A DNA stretch of 64,000 bases. Source: Octadecabacter arcticus 238 (GTDB lineage: Bacteria > Pseudomonadota > Alphaproteobacteria > Rhodobacterales > Rhodobacteraceae). Where the stretch lies: the NCBI RefSeq assembly GCF_000155735.2, contig NC_020908.1, forward strand, positions 4,649,501 to 4,713,500, in the 5' to 3' direction. The notes beneath the pieces were generated by a model. It was not told the DNA's origin. It did no database searches and saw only the letters and a list, made by a program, of their open reading frames with translations. Position 1 is the stretch's first letter. Each line of letters starts with the position of its first letter. Positions 62,533 to 64,000 of this stretch are shown here, piece by piece. The position numbers were made by a program, and so were the translations under genes.

Positions 62533-63419
62533 GCACACCTAAGACACCCACCCGCGGCCTTGGTCGTGGGCTTTCCGCCCTCATGTCCGATGTGAACACC
62601 CCTCTTGAGGCACCGAAATCTGCACTGAACCCGACGGATCAAACTCTACCAACGGATCAAGTCTATCCTAACCCTGACCAGCCACGCCGCACATTTGATG
62701 ATCAGGCGATGGATGATCTAACCGCCTCAATCGCCGAAAAAGGGATCATCCAACCTCTTATTGTGCGCCGAAAGCCATCTGAAAATGGCTCATATGAAAT
62801 TGTCGCTGGGGAACGTCGGTGGCGCGCGGCACAACGCGCACAATTGCACGTCGTCCCTGTTATCATTCGTGAATTTACCGACCTCGAAGTCCTAGAAGTC
62901 GCAATTATTGAGAACATTCAACGCTCCGACCTCAATGCAATTGATGAAGCGGCTGGATACAAACAGTTGATGGAAAAATTTGGTCGAACCCAAGAGGACA
63001 TGGGAAAAGCGCTTGGTAAAAGCCGCAGCCACATCGCCAATTTAGTGCGCCTCCTCACACTGCCCGCTTCCGTTCAATCTTTTTTGCAAAATGGAACGTT
63101 GTCTGCGGGGCACGCTCGGACCCTCGTCGGACACCCAGATGCAGACAAACTTGCAGCGGAGATCGTCAAGAAAGGGCTCTCCGTTCGAGATGCTGAGAAA
63201 CTTGCGAAGACATCAAAAAATCCAAAAAAGAGCCCTAATTCCGCCGAGACTGTGACGAAAGACGCGGATACGGTTCAGATTGAAAACGATCTGTCTGCGC
63301 ATCTGGGCCTAAAGGTCAACATCGCGCACGTCACAGGACGTGAAAATGGTCAGGTCGTGTTGAACTACCGCGATCTTGAACAATTGGACGACTTGTTGCG
63401 ACTGCTGTCTGGAAGCTAG
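62529..63419 (+). CDS. parB: Chromosome partitioning protein ParB
   Basis: 296 residues. N-terminal ParA-interacting segment RGLGRGLSALM, CTP-binding boxes I-III (NPDQPRRTFD, IIQPLIVR, YEIVAGERRWRAAQRA, ENIQRSDLNAIDEA), HTH with GKSRSHIANLVRLLTLP, and a C-terminal dimer domain. It is a CTPase clamp loaded at parS; two perfect sites lie upstream in the same operon. Confidence 0.96.
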   Translation: MSTPKTPTRGLGRGLSALMSDVNTPLEAPKSALNPTDQTLPTDQVYPNPDQPRRTFDDQAMDDLTASIAEKGIIQPLIVRRKPSENGSYEIVAGERRWRAAQRAQLHVVPVIIREFTDLEVLEVAIIENIQRSDLNAIDEAAGYKQLMEKFGRTQEDMGKALGKSRSHIANLVRLLTLPASVQSFLQNGTLSAGHARTLVGHPDADKLAAEIVKKGLSVRDAEKLAKTSKNPKKSPNSAETVTKDADTVQIENDLSAHLGLKVNIAHVTGRENGQVVLNYRDLEQLDDLLRLLSGS

Positions 63420-64000
63420 TTTGTCAAAAGATGGCTGATCACGGCGTTTAAGACGGGACGGCCTTGGGCTGTCACAGTCAGCCGGTTTGTAGTCCTTTCG
63501 AGATGACCAATGACCACCAACTCATTGATTTTATTAAATTTATCTGTCATCCAATCCGCCGACATCTCTATGCCTTCAACCATTCTCAACCCCATAAGGA
63601 CACGCTCCTCCAAGATGTCTGATGCCCCAAGGGCAGATCCCGTATCAAGATCCAAAGCACCGGATTCAACCTGCGCAATCCACATGCCAGGGCTCTTCAC
63701 GCAAACAGTTTCACGGCGGACACCGTCCAATGTAAGTCGGCCGTGAGCCCCAGGTCCGATTCCAGCCCAATCGCCTGACTGCCAATAAATCAAATTATGG
63801 CGGCTCTCCTGGCCTATTTTCGCGTGGTTAGACACTTCATAGGCGGGCAATCCAGCCTTCTCGCATGCGTCTTGCGTGACATCCCAAAGATCCGCACCAA
63901 GATCTTCGTTTGGCAATCCTCGCAGTAGTCCACGCTTGAATCTGTCGCCAAACGCAGTCCCGTCCTCAACAGTCAATTGATACAATGACAGATGATCTGG
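63416..64000 (-). CDS. hemW: HemW-like radical SAM haem chaperone, C-terminal part
   Basis: Partial: the frame continues past the right edge; the last 194 residues are seen. DHLSLYQLTVEDGTAFGDR, YEVSNHAKIGQESRHNLIYW (20 residues) and GIGPGAHGRL are conserved HemW blocks. The protein was long annotated as oxygen-independent coproporphyrinogen III oxidase but acts in haem trafficking. The radical SAM Cys motif lies outside the window. Convergent with parB, overlapping by four bases. Confidence 0.92.
   Translation of the reverse strand, partial: PDHLSLYQLTVEDGTAFGDRFKRGLLRGLPNEDLGADLWDVTQDACEKAGLPAYEVSNHAKIGQESRHNLIYWQSGDWAGIGPGAHGRLTLDGVRRETVCVKSPGMWIAQVESGALDLDTGSALGASDILEERVLMGLRMVEGIEMSADWMTDKFNKINELVVIGHLERTTNRLTVTAQGRPVLNAVISHLLTN

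Noticed and set aside
1-64000. CRISPR array
   Set aside because: No series of regularly spaced short repeats was seen on either strand, and no cas genes.

Overview
The window looks like a chromosome segment of a marine Rhodobacteraceae (Roseobacter group). This rests on gene content and order: tsaE-amgK-murU-addB-addA-trxA-hslVU, then Tim44/mltA/smr opposite fxsA-secB, then dnaQ-coaE-aroE-maf | rho-mnmE-mnmG-rsmG-parA-parB-hemW, together with a PotABCD-type amine transporter beside a Rieske oxygenase. The high insertion-sequence load (ISAs1, IS30, IS6, IS3, ISL3, IS200/IS605, IS110, IS5, IS630, several nested or decayed) recalls IS-rich polar roseobacters such as Octadecabacter. That genus comparison is inference.

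Layout. (1) 72-11904: tRNA-Leu(CAG) with an 11.7 kb integrative element in its 3' end, bounded by a 17-bp duplicated tRNA end. The integrase sits at the right end. A minus-strand chain of overlapping genes follows (DUF6499-like protein, AlpA, toprim primase, DUF3987 protein, small proteins), and an ATPase and a J-domain/beta-propeller protein form plus-strand cargo at the left end. An ISAs1 copy has replaced the last residues of AlpA. (2) 11905-15381: IS scrapyard, with a hypothetical gene cut by IS30 and that IS30 cut by an IS6 element. (3) 15382-25127: a divergent amine uptake and catabolism locus. One side has a Rieske oxygenase, an 87-aa protein, a flavin amine oxidase, a cupin and an aminotransferase. 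The other has a binding protein, ATPase, two permeases and a TetR/BetI-like regulator. A perfect 16-bp palindrome lies at the promoter between them. (4) 25215-28250: an ISL3 split by an IS200-type element, and an intact IS30. (5) 28301-31460: kdsB, cysQ, an ABC-2 permease and an SH3 protein. (6) 31627-34908: decayed IS110 and an IS5 split by IS630. (7) 34949-50465: core housekeeping genes. (8) 50546-53315: decayed IS3 and IS30, a beta-barrel gene fragment, and a second IS630. (9) 53336-64000: the replication-origin neighbourhood. A probable oriC (four DnaA boxes and an AT-rich stretch) lies between maf and rho, and two perfect parS sites overlap the 5' ends of mnmG and rsmG just before parAB. 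Genes on both sides of the putative oriC point away from it.

Most notable observations: a probable chromosomal origin with parS sites; a pair of about 42-bp palindromic insertions 18 kb apart that share sequence and show compensatory stem changes, one in an IS110 remnant and one in an IS3 remnant; the tRNA-Leu satellite-like element with an unusual ATPase plus J-domain/propeller cargo; and the Rieske/amine-oxidase locus with its putative operator. All assignments were made by eye from translated sequence and motifs; no database search was run.
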